Source: an uncultured Chitinophaga sp.
Lineage (GTDB): Bacteria > Bacteroidota > Bacteroidia > Chitinophagales > Chitinophagaceae
Assembly: GCF_902168175.1 (NCBI RefSeq)
Contig: NZ_CABHOU010000021.1
Location: 167,804 to 231,803, forward strand
Direction: 5' to 3'
Length of the DNA stretch: 64,000 bases
Part shown: one piece after another, positions 16,152-26,000 of the stretch
How the letters are laid out: every line of letters begins with the position of its first letter
Position numbering within the stretch: the stretch's first letter is position 1
Notes under the pieces: generated by a model
The model's input: only the letters and a program-made list of their open reading frames with translations
What the model was told of the DNA's origin: nothing
The model's database searches: none
Position numbers and translations under genes: made by a program

Positions 16152-17135
16152 TTACTGAATAAGCTTCGTTAACACATCTTTCAGCGTTTCTTTGCCGATG
16201 TAATCCAGCGAAGCGGCGATTTTACCTTGCCTGTCTACTATAATCACATATGGAATGCTGGAAATGTTAAACATCTGCTGAATTCCCTCACCTTTTCTGA
16301 ATGCACCGTCGGCCAATACCTGGTTCCATTCCATCGCCTGCTCTGCCATGGCGTTTTGCCATTTGCGCACATCATCATCTACCGAAACACTTACGAATAC
16401 TACGTCTTTGTCTTTAAAATTCCTGTAATGCTCACGCAACTTCGGAATAAAAGCAATACATGGCGTGCACCACGACGCCCAGAAATCTAGCACCACTACC
16501 TTACCTTTCATATCGGCGACATTAAACGCCTTACCATCCGTACCTGTCATTTTCAGGGCCGGAAAAGTTGTACCTGCCGCCGTTTTTCTGAAAGTCTCCA
16601 TCCTGTACATAAATAATTGACCATTGGGACTGGCTTTTGCGCGGAATGACAATGCCTTTTCCGCCATCGTACAATCTTCCAGCGACGTGAGATAGAAGTA
16701 AGCCATCCAGGCCGAAAATTCCAGATCGGGATGTTCCAGTACGTACTCCAACGGTTTCTTCAAACTTTTCTGGTAAGCCTGAAAATGATCATTCATCAAA
16801 CCGCCTTTCAGTTTGTCTGCCTTAAGGGAATCAAAGCTGCAATTAATCTCGTAATTGACATTTTCCAATAATACCGGTATGCTTTTGGTACTGATCTTCA
16901 GTGTCACCCAATCGGGCCGGTCTATTGTGCCGGCATATGTGAATTCGCCGTTTACAATACGTACCTTTTCCGGCATTGGTGGATGCACTGGTGAACCATC
17001 CGCACGGTTATTTACTATCACAGATACATACCCGCTGATAATGCCGGTTACCTTTCCTTTGATAATAAATCCATCGCCGGCAAAGCTGCATAGTGGCAGC
17101 ATCAGCGACAGTAAAAGTTGTATGATGCGTTTCAT
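16152..17135 (-). CDS. TlpA-type thiol-disulfide oxidoreductase with N-terminal DUF4369-like domain
   Basis: Periplasmic or envelope redox protein of 327 aa. A signal peptide (LLLSLMLPLCSFA) is followed by a beta-rich DUF4369-like domain (GFIIKGKVTGIISGYVSVIV ... GEFTYAGTIDRPDWVTLKI), a helical linker, and a thioredoxin-fold AhpC/TSA/TlpA domain from about 185. The active site is FWASWCTPCIAFIPKLREHY (CxxC) and the cis-Pro segment is SSIPYVIIVDRQGKI. It reduces disulfides in exported proteins or links to cytochrome maturation. It is the last gene of locus 1, downstream of a second TlpA. Confidence 0.9.
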   Translation of the reverse strand: MKRIIQLLLSLMLPLCSFAGDGFIIKGKVTGIISGYVSVIVNNRADGSPVHPPMPEKVRIVNGEFTYAGTIDRPDWVTLKISTKSIPVLLENVNYEINCSFDSLKADKLKGGLMNDHFQAYQKSLKKPLEYVLEHPDLEFSAWMAYFYLTSLEDCTMAEKALSFRAKASPNGQLFMYRMETFRKTAAGTTFPALKMTGTDGKAFNVADMKGKVVVLDFWASWCTPCIAFIPKLREHYRNFKDKDVVFVSVSVDDDVRKWQNAMAEQAMEWNQVLADGAFRKGEGIQQMFNISSIPYVIIVDRQGKIAASLDYIGKETLKDVLTKLIQ

Positions 17136-17214
17136 ATTGATTTACAATTTAACCGGTAAGCAAAAAAAAGGCAACAGCACGTAAAATGTGCTGTTGCCGA
17201 AGGTTGACCATTAA

Positions 17215-18399
17215 CTATTTAAGTAATTCTTCCAGTTTCTTGATCAGTGCATCGCCGGCCAGATCATTTGCTACTACATTTCCATCAGGATCAATCAATA
17301 CATTGGATGGAATGGCGCGAACGCCGTACAACGTTGCTACCGGCTCTGCCCAGCCTTTCAGGTTAGAAACGTTCAACCAGTTAAGCTCATTCTTTTTAAC
17401 CGATTTTTCCCAGCCCTCATGTTTAGTGTCCAACGACACGCCCATGAATAGGAAATTCTTATTCTTAAATTTCTCATTTACTTCCTTCATGTGTGGAACC
17501 TGAGCGATGCAGGGAGCGCACCAGCTGGCCCAAAAATCGATGAACACATACTTGCCTTTAAAGTCTGAAAGCTTCACTGTATTACCGGCAAGGTCTTTGA
17601 TTTCAAAGTCAGGCGCAGGCGCTCCTTTTTTCACCTTTCCAAGTGTTTCCGGGGCCACATCATCGCCCATTTTTACTGAAATTGGCGAAGGATCTATTAA
17701 GCCCGGCTTTTTATAACGTTGCATAACTCTTTGCATCTGCGCGTGCTCACCCAGCTTGTCGTATACAGAGTCAATGAATTTTTTATCGTTTAAAAAATAA
17801 GCTGTCAGGATATAGCCGCAAACACCAGAATTAGGGTGTGCGGTTATCCACCTTTTTAATGTGTCTTTCATCCTGGCGTCCACAACATTGGCTTGCTCCT
17901 TTAACGCGGAAGATACATCCTCATCGCCCACGGCGACGGCGTCATGGTATCTTTTTTCAAGGTCCGCCAGCTTTTTACCATCCCCGCTGAAGGGATCTGT
18001 AATAGCACCTACTTCCTGCCATTCCTTCACGTATTTGGCCCCGGAAAATTTAGCCGTCTTAAAATTATCCCCCTTTCCTTTAATATCCATTTTACCATCT
18101 TCCAGGTAAAGGACCATACCGGTCTTTTCGATGTTGTTGCCAATCTGCAGAATGTACATGCTGCCACCTTTGCTCATCGGCATGCGCAACTGGAACTTAT
18201 GATCTTTAATGATGGCAGAGGCCGTGTCGCCCGAATAAGGTTCATACAGCGCCACGATAGAGTCATTGGGCGCCTGCTCCAGCCAGCCAGTGATCACCGC
18301 TGCGGGTTCAGGTTTCTGTGTACTGAATTTTGTTTTTTTATCCTGGGCTAAAGCGACCGTGCTGCTCAGGCAGAGTATGCCTACAAATACTTTCTTCAT
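17215..18399 (-). CDS. TlpA-type thiol-disulfide oxidoreductase
   Basis: 394-aa exported thioredoxin-like protein. Signal peptide MKKVFVGILCLSSTVALAQ, an N-terminal DUF4369-like beta domain (AAVITGWLEQAPNDSIVALY, FQLRMPMSKGGSMYILQIG), a helical middle, then the thioredoxin domain from about 255: GAPAPDFEIKDLAGNTVKL, IDFWASWCAPCIAQVPHMKE (CxxC active site), RAIPSNVLIDPDGNVVA (cis-Pro loop). It lies between the S41 protease and the other TlpA in the same direction, with gaps of 59 and 79 nt. Two TlpAs beside a protease and SusCD suggest disulfide handling of imported peptide material. Confidence 0.92.
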   Translation of the reverse strand: MKKVFVGILCLSSTVALAQDKKTKFSTQKPEPAAVITGWLEQAPNDSIVALYEPYSGDTASAIIKDHKFQLRMPMSKGGSMYILQIGNNIEKTGMVLYLEDGKMDIKGKGDNFKTAKFSGAKYVKEWQEVGAITDPFSGDGKKLADLEKRYHDAVAVGDEDVSSALKEQANVVDARMKDTLKRWITAHPNSGVCGYILTAYFLNDKKFIDSVYDKLGEHAQMQRVMQRYKKPGLIDPSPISVKMGDDVAPETLGKVKKGAPAPDFEIKDLAGNTVKLSDFKGKYVFIDFWASWCAPCIAQVPHMKEVNEKFKNKNFLFMGVSLDTKHEGWEKSVKKNELNWLNVSNLKGWAEPVATLYGVRAIPSNVLIDPDGNVVANDLAGDALIKKLEELLK

Positions 18400-18458
18400 T
18401 GTTAATCCATTTTTTATTTACAAGCGTATCGGCCTGTAAGGTGAAAGTGATACAGTTC

Positions 18459-20597
18459 CTATTTGTTTTCTATTGTTGCTGGTACAGGGTTCGCAATCAT
18501 ATCTTCCAGTATGGAAATTGTTTCCGCCACGTATACGTCTTTTGCGATCTTCTGTAACCAGTCCTTGTTAACTTTGGTTCTTTCCGCATCGTTCCGCAGT
18601 AACGGATTAATATTCCTATTTGTGGTGAGCATCACCTGGAGCGTTTTATCAGCAGGCAATTCGCGCAGCGCCTGTATTTTTTTGGTATTATCGTACCATT
18701 GCCGGTGTTGTGCTTTAAAGCCTTCCAGGTCCAGCGCAGCCGGCTCCTGCGTAAGTGCTTTCAACCGGCGATTAGCTTCTTCTACACCTGCATACATTGG
18801 GTTGGCCGCAATACGCGCCTGGGCTTTCTGAATAACGGCAGCAAAATCAGTGGTAGGTTTTACTGGTATATATGGCAATACATTCACACTGTCATATGAC
18901 ATTACGGAAGGATAATCCGTTTCCATTACAGACTGCCAGTTCATACGGCTTTGCATTATTATATCGGAGCTAACGCCTTTAAGCTGGGTTGAGCTGCCGG
19001 AGGTGCGGTAAAACTTCTCTATAGTCAGGCGCATACTGCCATACCGTACGTCTTCGGTACCCCGGGTGGAATCTCCCAATTTACCAAGGTTTACCATTTG
19101 CTGGGCGGTACCTTTACCGAAAGTGGTTTTTGTACCTACGATGAGCCCTCTTTTATAATCCTGGATAGCCGCTGCGAAAATTTCCGATGCAGATGCGCTT
19201 GACTCGTCTACCATCACCGTTAACGGCCCTGTATAAAATGCCTGGGCATTAGCGGTACCATATCTGTTAAGTGCCGTTTTGCCTCTGAGCCATGATATGG
19301 CCGATCCGGGCAAAAAGCTACCACACATTTTAACAACCTCGTTCAGCGCCCCCCCGCCATTGCTGCGGAGGTCAAGGATAATGCCTTCTACTTCTTCGTC
19401 TCTCAACTTAGTCAGTTCACGGGATATATCAGCAGCAGATCCTTCCATGGGATTGCCGGTTTCGTCGAAGTAAAAATCGTTCAGCCTGATAAAGCCGAAA
19501 CGTTTACCATTCTTCTCGATTACCGCACTTTTCGCTTTATTTTCCGTGTCAATGATCTCATCCCTTCTCACCACTGCGGTTCTGGCCTGCTCGCCCGCCT
19601 GTTGCAGCTGCATTTTTACAGAAGTACCTTTCTCGCCGCGAATCATATTCACTACCGCGATATTAGGCATACCGCTTATCGACATCATTTCACCCTGGGC
19701 ATTTGAAATGGATAAGATGTGGTCACTCTCTTTTACGACGCCGCTCATATAGGCAGGACCTCCAGGCAACAGGCGCCTCACATAGTATTCGCCTTCCTTA
19801 TTCTCCAGTTCTATACCCAGCCCGAAGTAGCGCTTATTGATCATCTCGTTGAACGTACGATCTTTAGGACCGGTGAACATCGTATGTGCGTCAAACTCCA
19901 TGGCCACTACGTTCATAAACAGGTCGAATTTTTCATCAGCCGTACGTTTGGACTGCGCATCGTGAAAGATATCATCGTAATATTTTTTCACCTTAGCGCG
20001 TGCCTTAACTTCGGTTTCCCTGTTGAAGGACTTTGCCAGTGCATCACTGTCGGCAGCGATGGAAATCTCCATGTAATTGCGAAGCACGTAATACTTCAGC
20101 AGTTTGCGCCACAATTCTTTTCTTGCTGCTTTGTCAACTGAAAACGCTTCCTCTTTACGAATGTGCTTTACCGTTTCCTTTTTATCGAAGGAGAATGGGT
20201 GGGCGATCAACTCTTTATAATCCACCTCCGCCTCCATAAGACGTTTGCGATAGACATTCCAGGCGGCTTCAAAGAAATCGGGCTTACCAGCGCGCAACTG
20301 ATCGTCGATCTGCGTTTTATAGGCTGCCAGCATGTCCACATCTTCCTGTAACAGGATGTCACTATTGGGATCGAGTGTAGACAGAAAACGTTTCCACACG
20401 TTTGCCGAGAATGTATCATCAACCGGCTTTGGATATAAATGTTTTTGCTCTATCCTGTCCATCATGGAACTGATCACGGCACCGCGATAGGCAGGCACTG
20501 CTTTCGGATCTTCGGGCGACTGCGCGGCGGCATAAAACCCTGCCGACAGGGCATACGCGGTCATTAAGAGATATTTACCTCTTTTAAGCTTATTCAT
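18459..20597 (-). CDS. S41 family C-terminal processing protease (Tsp/Prc type)
   Basis: Exported serine protease of about 712 aa. The frame opens at a TTG two codons earlier; the ATG at 20597 is preferred. Order: signal peptide (LLMTAYALSAGFYAAAQ), long N-terminal helical region typical of Prc, PDZ domain about 255-330 (GLGIELENKEGEYYVRRLLP, GGPAYMSGVVKESDHILSI), S41 core with ILDLRSNGGGALNEV, the catalytic serine in DESSASASEIFAAAIQDYKR (about 469-473) and the lysine in TTFGKGTAQ (about 497), then a C-terminal Prc-type helical extension. Family members degrade or trim proteins from the C-terminus. Its place inside a SusCD locus suggests cleavage of exported or imported polypeptides. Confidence 0.93.
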   Translation of the reverse strand: MNKLKRGKYLLMTAYALSAGFYAAAQSPEDPKAVPAYRGAVISSMMDRIEQKHLYPKPVDDTFSANVWKRFLSTLDPNSDILLQEDVDMLAAYKTQIDDQLRAGKPDFFEAAWNVYRKRLMEAEVDYKELIAHPFSFDKKETVKHIRKEEAFSVDKAARKELWRKLLKYYVLRNYMEISIAADSDALAKSFNRETEVKARAKVKKYYDDIFHDAQSKRTADEKFDLFMNVVAMEFDAHTMFTGPKDRTFNEMINKRYFGLGIELENKEGEYYVRRLLPGGPAYMSGVVKESDHILSISNAQGEMMSISGMPNIAVVNMIRGEKGTSVKMQLQQAGEQARTAVVRRDEIIDTENKAKSAVIEKNGKRFGFIRLNDFYFDETGNPMEGSAADISRELTKLRDEEVEGIILDLRSNGGGALNEVVKMCGSFLPGSAISWLRGKTALNRYGTANAQAFYTGPLTVMVDESSASASEIFAAAIQDYKRGLIVGTKTTFGKGTAQQMVNLGKLGDSTRGTEDVRYGSMRLTIEKFYRTSGSSTQLKGVSSDIIMQSRMNWQSVMETDYPSVMSYDSVNVLPYIPVKPTTDFAAVIQKAQARIAANPMYAGVEEANRRLKALTQEPAALDLEGFKAQHRQWYDNTKKIQALRELPADKTLQVMLTTNRNINPLLRNDAERTKVNKDWLQKIAKDVYVAETISILEDMIANPVPATIENK

Positions 20598-20633
20598 ATG
20601 CAAAGAATTAAATCGAAATAATCAGTGTGTATT

Positions 20634-20673
20634 CAACAGGCGAAAAAAGTTAAAAAAAGGGTGAAGGTGATGG
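20634..20673 (-). repeat. Dispersed ~40-bp element, copy A (upstream of the S41 protease)
   Basis: The core (aaaaaaagggtgaagg plus the preceding caacaggcgaaaaaag) recurs at 28586-28626 with few differences. On the coding strand it reads as a pyrimidine-rich cttcaccctttttt block 37 nt before the protease ATG. Confidence 0.6.
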
Positions 20674-20694
20674 CGGAAAAATGATGAACGGAAA

Positions 20695-21510
20695 TTAAGG
20701 CCGCTCACCAATTGCCTGCAGGTCCACACCAAATCCTGTCTGGAAATAGTTGAGCACTATGTTATATTTCTTCCTGATCAGTCCTTTGGTATCCACTGCA
20801 GGACGCAGGATGCCCGCTTCGAGTTGCGCCTTGCTCTGGCTGGTAATAACTTCTATATAACTCAGGAAATCGCTGGCCAGGTTTAAGTCATTGCCGTGCG
20901 GATCCAGTACGCCCAAACTATACTTGTTAGCGGCATTAACAGAGCCGTAGAGCGCGGGTGCCAGTGCGGCAAATTCTGCGGGCACTTTCACTAAATCTAC
21001 CCGGTAAGCTCTTTCATTATAATAGCGATGCATATAGCCCCGCAGCAGTTTAAGTTCTGCAGGTGTTTTTTGGGCCAGTGCACTATCTGCCCACCCTATG
21101 GCCAGCATACTGATTGTGCTGGCAAATCCTTTCGGATTTCTGTTTGTTCCCGAGCCAAGGTAAGCGGCCAGCAAAATCTTAAAAGGCATTGTTTTTTGCA
21201 GGAAACTTTCGGGATATACATTCAGTAATTCCGTATGCAGGAAACGCAGCGCCGCACTGATATACAACGGGTTCGCCACAAACGCGCTGTCTGTTTTCAG
21301 CTCGATGTAGTTATAGACGTAGTCCTGCTGAGTGAACTTGTACAAAATATAAGTTTGGTACTTGTTATAGCAGGCCATTATGGAATCGTCATAGCTGTTA
21401 TTTCCCTGCGGAAGGGTATATAACTTGCCGAAGTCTGATGGCGTAAGCGCTGCTTCCTTGTTACAGGACAGCATCACCACCGATATGATCATCAAAAAAT
21501 ATAGTCTCAT
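20695..21510 (-). CDS. Lipoprotein related to SusD-linked zinc metallopeptidases, catalytic motif absent
   Basis: 271-aa exported lipoprotein (lipobox VVMLSCNKE). Its layout resembles the putative zinc-binding metallopeptidase lipoproteins (Mx1-like) that commonly follow SusD in Bacteroidetes. It has the N-terminal FGKLYTLPQGNNSYDD segment, a helical middle and the NERAYRVDLVKVPAEFAALA region. The expected HExxH zinc helix is not present: the aligned place reads MHRYYNERAY. It is therefore probably an inactive, substrate-binding derivative. A wholly different family cannot be excluded. Located 22 nt after SusD, in the same transcript as the protease and TlpA genes. Confidence 0.6.
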   Translation of the reverse strand: MRLYFLMIISVVMLSCNKEAALTPSDFGKLYTLPQGNNSYDDSIMACYNKYQTYILYKFTQQDYVYNYIELKTDSAFVANPLYISAALRFLHTELLNVYPESFLQKTMPFKILLAAYLGSGTNRNPKGFASTISMLAIGWADSALAQKTPAELKLLRGYMHRYYNERAYRVDLVKVPAEFAALAPALYGSVNAANKYSLGVLDPHGNDLNLASDFLSYIEVITSQSKAQLEAGILRPAVDTKGLIRKKYNIVLNYFQTGFGVDLQAIGERP

Positions 21511-21532
21511 AAAACGCTTTTAAATGTGATGG

Positions 21533-23023
21533 TTATTTCGGTGAACGCTCGCCTGTGAGTTGCGGTATTTGTGTTAGCCTGGGATTACGCTCCATTACTT
21601 CCTGCGGGATCGGGATCACATATTGCAAGTCTCTTTTCTCCAGTACGTACTGCAGGGTTGTAAGCTCGTCGGGCCGGTACACGTGTGTAATAGCAGGCAT
21701 CCCATATCTGCGCAGGTCGAACCACCGATGCATTTCCTCAAGGTATAATTCCCGCCGGCGTTCCTCCCGGCATTGCTGCAAAAGCTGATCGGCAGGCATC
21801 ATTGTCCAGTCCTGATAGGCACTGCGTTCTATCCTGTTGGCTCGGAGGGTATTGAGGCTCTTCAGCGCCTGGGCGGCTGCATTTGCGTCTCCGTTTTTTT
21901 TATACAACTGAATATATGCTTCAGCCCTGTTGAGGTAGGCTTCTGAACTTCTCCATGAATTGAGGTAGTCCATTTTTGAAGTCACGTAAGAAGGCAGATC
22001 CTTCTGTTGCGTAAAATCGGGTGCAAACAGAAATTTAAATTCAGGAGGATTCACATAGAAACCTGTAAGGCTTCGCAGATCTGTCGGGTCAAATGTATTT
22101 GCAAGGCTGTGCGAGATGTCATAAGCCTCGGCAAACGGAGATATTGTTTTCTCCAGGTAAGAACCATAACACCAGATACTTTCTACGTTAGACGGCCCTA
22201 CCAGCGGCTTCTCTTCAGGATTCGGAAAACCACCCCAGGTATTAAGGTCCATCAGCTGAGGAGAGGCTGCCAACACTTTGTCTGCATGAAAAATGGCCTT
22301 TTCCCAGTTTTCAGTATAAAGCGCCACGCGGCTAGCCAGCAGGTGAGCAGCTACATGCGAGATTACTGTCTTTTTCTCAACGATTTTATATTTATCGAGC
22401 AACAAAACTGCTGTATCCAGGTCTTTTCCAATCTGATCGTATACCTCTTTCACCGAATTTCTGGTCAGCAATGCCTCAGAAAGGTTAGCAGATGTCCTGA
22501 TGGGAATGCCTGGTATTTTATCTGGCGTGGTAGTAGAATCGTTGTAAGGACGGGCATAGAAGTTTACGAGCATAAAATGGTAGAACGCCCGTAATGTAAG
22601 CGCCTGTCCCTTCAGCCGGTCCTTTTCCTCCCGGGGGCCTTCTGCATCATCAATAAATTGCAATACCACATTGGCGCCAAGCAGTAACTCGTAGTAGTTG
22701 GCCCAGGTATTAAAACTCGCTCCGAAGCCATCGGCCGGGGCACGGGTCGACATATTCGGCTGCCATTGGTAAATACTGGATGGCTGGCGCTCCAGGCCAC
22801 TACCTGCTAACGTAGGGCCGCTATAACTTTCCACATCATCATCCAGGAAAATAGCCCAGGCCTGCAATGTTTCCAGGCGACCGGGATAACCATCGGACTG
22901 CAATATTTCACCATAATGGGCAGTCGTTTTAGGTTTTACATCTGATTGTGAGTATTCACTCAGAAACTTTTTGCAGGATGCCAGACCACATACCCCCAAA
23001 ACTATTAAAATCAATTTCTTCAT
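21533..23023 (-). CDS. SusD/RagB-family nutrient-binding lipoprotein (locus 1)
   Basis: Outer-membrane surface lipoprotein of 496 aa that forms the lid of the SusC transporter. Signal peptide with lipobox VCGLASCKK (Cys17). SusD hallmarks: GQALTLRAFYHFMLVNFYARPY (TPR helix), KEVYDQIGKDLDTAVLLLDKY, a C-terminal RRELYLEEMHRWFDLRRYGM and a YVIPIPQEVMERNPRLTQIPQ end. It lies 24 nt downstream of its SusC partner and 22 nt upstream of the metallopeptidase-like lipoprotein. The ligand is not known; the neighbours argue for peptides rather than sugars. Confidence 0.95.
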   Translation of the reverse strand: MKKLILIVLGVCGLASCKKFLSEYSQSDVKPKTTAHYGEILQSDGYPGRLETLQAWAIFLDDDVESYSGPTLAGSGLERQPSSIYQWQPNMSTRAPADGFGASFNTWANYYELLLGANVVLQFIDDAEGPREEKDRLKGQALTLRAFYHFMLVNFYARPYNDSTTTPDKIPGIPIRTSANLSEALLTRNSVKEVYDQIGKDLDTAVLLLDKYKIVEKKTVISHVAAHLLASRVALYTENWEKAIFHADKVLAASPQLMDLNTWGGFPNPEEKPLVGPSNVESIWCYGSYLEKTISPFAEAYDISHSLANTFDPTDLRSLTGFYVNPPEFKFLFAPDFTQQKDLPSYVTSKMDYLNSWRSSEAYLNRAEAYIQLYKKNGDANAAAQALKSLNTLRANRIERSAYQDWTMMPADQLLQQCREERRRELYLEEMHRWFDLRRYGMPAITHVYRPDELTTLQYVLEKRDLQYVIPIPQEVMERNPRLTQIPQLTGERSPK

Positions 23024-23047
23024 ATAGAATGATTGAAAAGAGTATTA

Positions 23048-26000
23048 TTAAAATCCTGCCGTTATGCTTAACACATATTGCCGGGTAATGGGCAAAGCGG
23101 TTGTTCCTACCCCGTCGATTTCTGGATCTTGTCCTTTCAGCCTGCTGTTGGCAATGACGAAAGGATTATTGACGGTAAATCCCGCCACCAGGTTTTTAAT
23201 TCCACTACCCATAAGCCTTTTACCGGGCACGTTGTACCCCAGGTTGATATAATTGCAACGGAGATAGTTGTTTTTAACGGCGAAGTAGTCAGAACTGGCA
23301 TAGGCCGTCATCGGGTTCACCGTGATATCATAACTATACCCATAGACCGTTTCCCCTGCGTAATAAGGGATCTGGAGATATTCGGACATTGGTACCCGAT
23401 CGATAAGAACCGGGGTATTCGTGTGTGCTTCATCCCCTGGTTTCCGCCACCTGTCGAGGTATGCCTTGCCTACGTTGGCAAAGGGCGCCGGGACATTATT
23501 AGTGGAGTTGGTCTGAACAAATGGTGTATTAAGGCGTTTGGTGCTGCCGAGGCTGACATAAACCAGCATGTTGACGGTAAACGATTTATACCGGAAGGTT
23601 GGTATCATTGTTACGCTGGCTTTCGGCTGCCGCTGACCGGAATAAACCAGGAATTCGTTAGGATCCGTCGTTTTAGTAGCACGGTCCAATTTATCGAACA
23701 TTGGCAGGCCACTGTTATGGTTCAATCCTTTAAAGACATAAGAATAGAAACCGCTCACAGGTCTTCCGGCCAGGCTTCCCGCGCCAGTAAATAAGGAATA
23801 GTAATCATCACTCACATTATTTTCATCCTTCCTGTTGAGGTTCCGACTGGTATTCAGCGTGACGCTCAAGGTAGTAGTTCTCTTCCTGATCAGATCCATG
23901 TTAAGCATCGCTTCCACTCCTTTGTTATAGAGTTCAGAGCCGTTCCTGTACATCATATTCTGCCCGTACTCATAGGGAATCTTTACATTCTCCAGTACAT
24001 CCACCGATTTTTTATCATAGTATTCAAATCCCAGTCTTACTCTGTTGTTAAAAAAAGCGAGGGTGGTACCCACGTTCAGCTGGTAGGTTTTCTCCCACCT
24101 GAGATCGGGATATGGAAGCGATTTGATACGCAGGAGCGGCACCACGGATATTGAAGTGGCATTACCCTGTTCCTCGTAAGTAGCCACCAGGTCGGGGCCC
24201 ACGTCTTCTACGAGGTTGCCCTGTGTACCCCATGAAACTCTTACCTGCATACCACTCAATGGCCCGTTGGTAGGGAACCATTTTTCGGCCTCCGTATTCC
24301 AACGGCCGGATATTACGTAGTTAGGCAGGAATTTAGATTTAGAATACTGCCCGAAGCGGTTAGATCCATCCGACCTTATTGTACCACTGAGCACGTAACG
24401 GTTCATCAGGCTATAAGCGGCCGTAGCGTAATAAGATACCGTGTTATTTAATTCTTCCAGGAGCCTGGTTTTGCTTAGTTCGCGGCGGGAGAGGTCTGTT
24501 GCATAAAAAACCTTTCCACGCTCAGGGAAGTATCCTGGTTGTATGGAGAGGAAACTCTCAGAAAAATGACTTTGTATTTCATTACCAAGGGTAAAGTTCA
24601 GTTGGTCACGATCTTTAAAAAGCGATCTTGAATAATCCAGACTGTTACGCGTGCTCCAGGTCCTGTTGCTTTGCGTGGTCATCTGGGCAATACCGCCGGC
24701 AGGCAACTTCGAAACTTGAAATTGAAAAGGCGTTGGCGTGTCGCCATAAGCCCAGCTTCTTATCTGGCTCATAGCCGTTGTTTGCTCATCGGCCGCCGTA
24801 AACCCATTCATATTATCGTATATGATGCTGGATAAATTTCTGAAATACCACCCTTTCCCGATCTTATAGTCCAGCGAAACGTTTAAGGTGGTAGAACGTT
24901 GAGCGGCATTATTTTCAGAATGCGCGATCTCGTTGTTCATATTGAAATAATACAGGTTGGGGTACTGCGTAAGATCTGCGGTACTGGTTCCCAAAGCCGC
25001 CTGCCTGCCAATCGGGTACATTTGATCGGCATCTATCGTTCTGGTGGTCTGCAATGCATAGGTAAGCGGGTTTACAGTTCCATAATAGCCGGTCGTGTTG
25101 AGTACATTACTGGCAAGGCTAACATCCAGGGTTATTCTTTTACCCACTTCGGTGCGTATATTCAGGTTGGCGCCGTACTTTTTATTACCGTCCAGTTTTG
25201 CGGCACCATTATTAGCGCCGTAGTTCGCAGACAAATAATAAGTTGTTTTTCCTATGCCCCCGCTCATACTCAATGAATGTTGCGTGCTGATCTGGTTACG
25301 AAATAATTCACCGAACCAATCGGTATTTTTTGTCTCCAGTTCGCCTACTTTCTGATAAAACTCGTCTTCTGTAATTCTTCTGCCATACATTGCTCTTAGC
25401 AGGCCGGCGTAAGAATACTCTTCGTCAAAACCACTGGTGGTGGCTAAAAAAAGTACATTATCGTCGATCAGTTGCTTCGTCAGCAATATTCTTTCTTTAG
25501 AGTTCATCAGTTCCAGATTACGATAGCTGGGTCTCGACTGGAATGATGCGTTGGCATTGTAAGTAATTTGCGTATTACCGGCCTTTCCACGTTTGGTGGT
25601 TACCACGATCACTCCATTGGCGGCACGCGTACCATAAATAGCAGTGGCGGCTGCATCGCGCAGGAAGTTCACGCTTTCAATATCGAAGGGATTAAGACCG
25701 CTGAAGGCATTGCCCAGCATGTCGAAGTTGGATGAAGCTGCGTCGTTCATAATATTGGTGAGCTGCGCAGGATTGATCTTTGCAGGATCGGGGCGGATCA
25801 TACCGTCTATCACAAGCAGCGGCGCAGCATTCCCCATGATGGTGGAGGTACCGCGGATGCGCATGGTGGGTTTGGCATTAGCCCCGCCCGAAGTGTTGAG
25901 GATCATCAGACCGGGCACTTTGCCCTGCAGCATCCTGTCGATGGAAGGTGCGCCGGGTTGTAATATTTCAGCGGCCGTGAGTTTCAGGTAAGAGCCAGTT

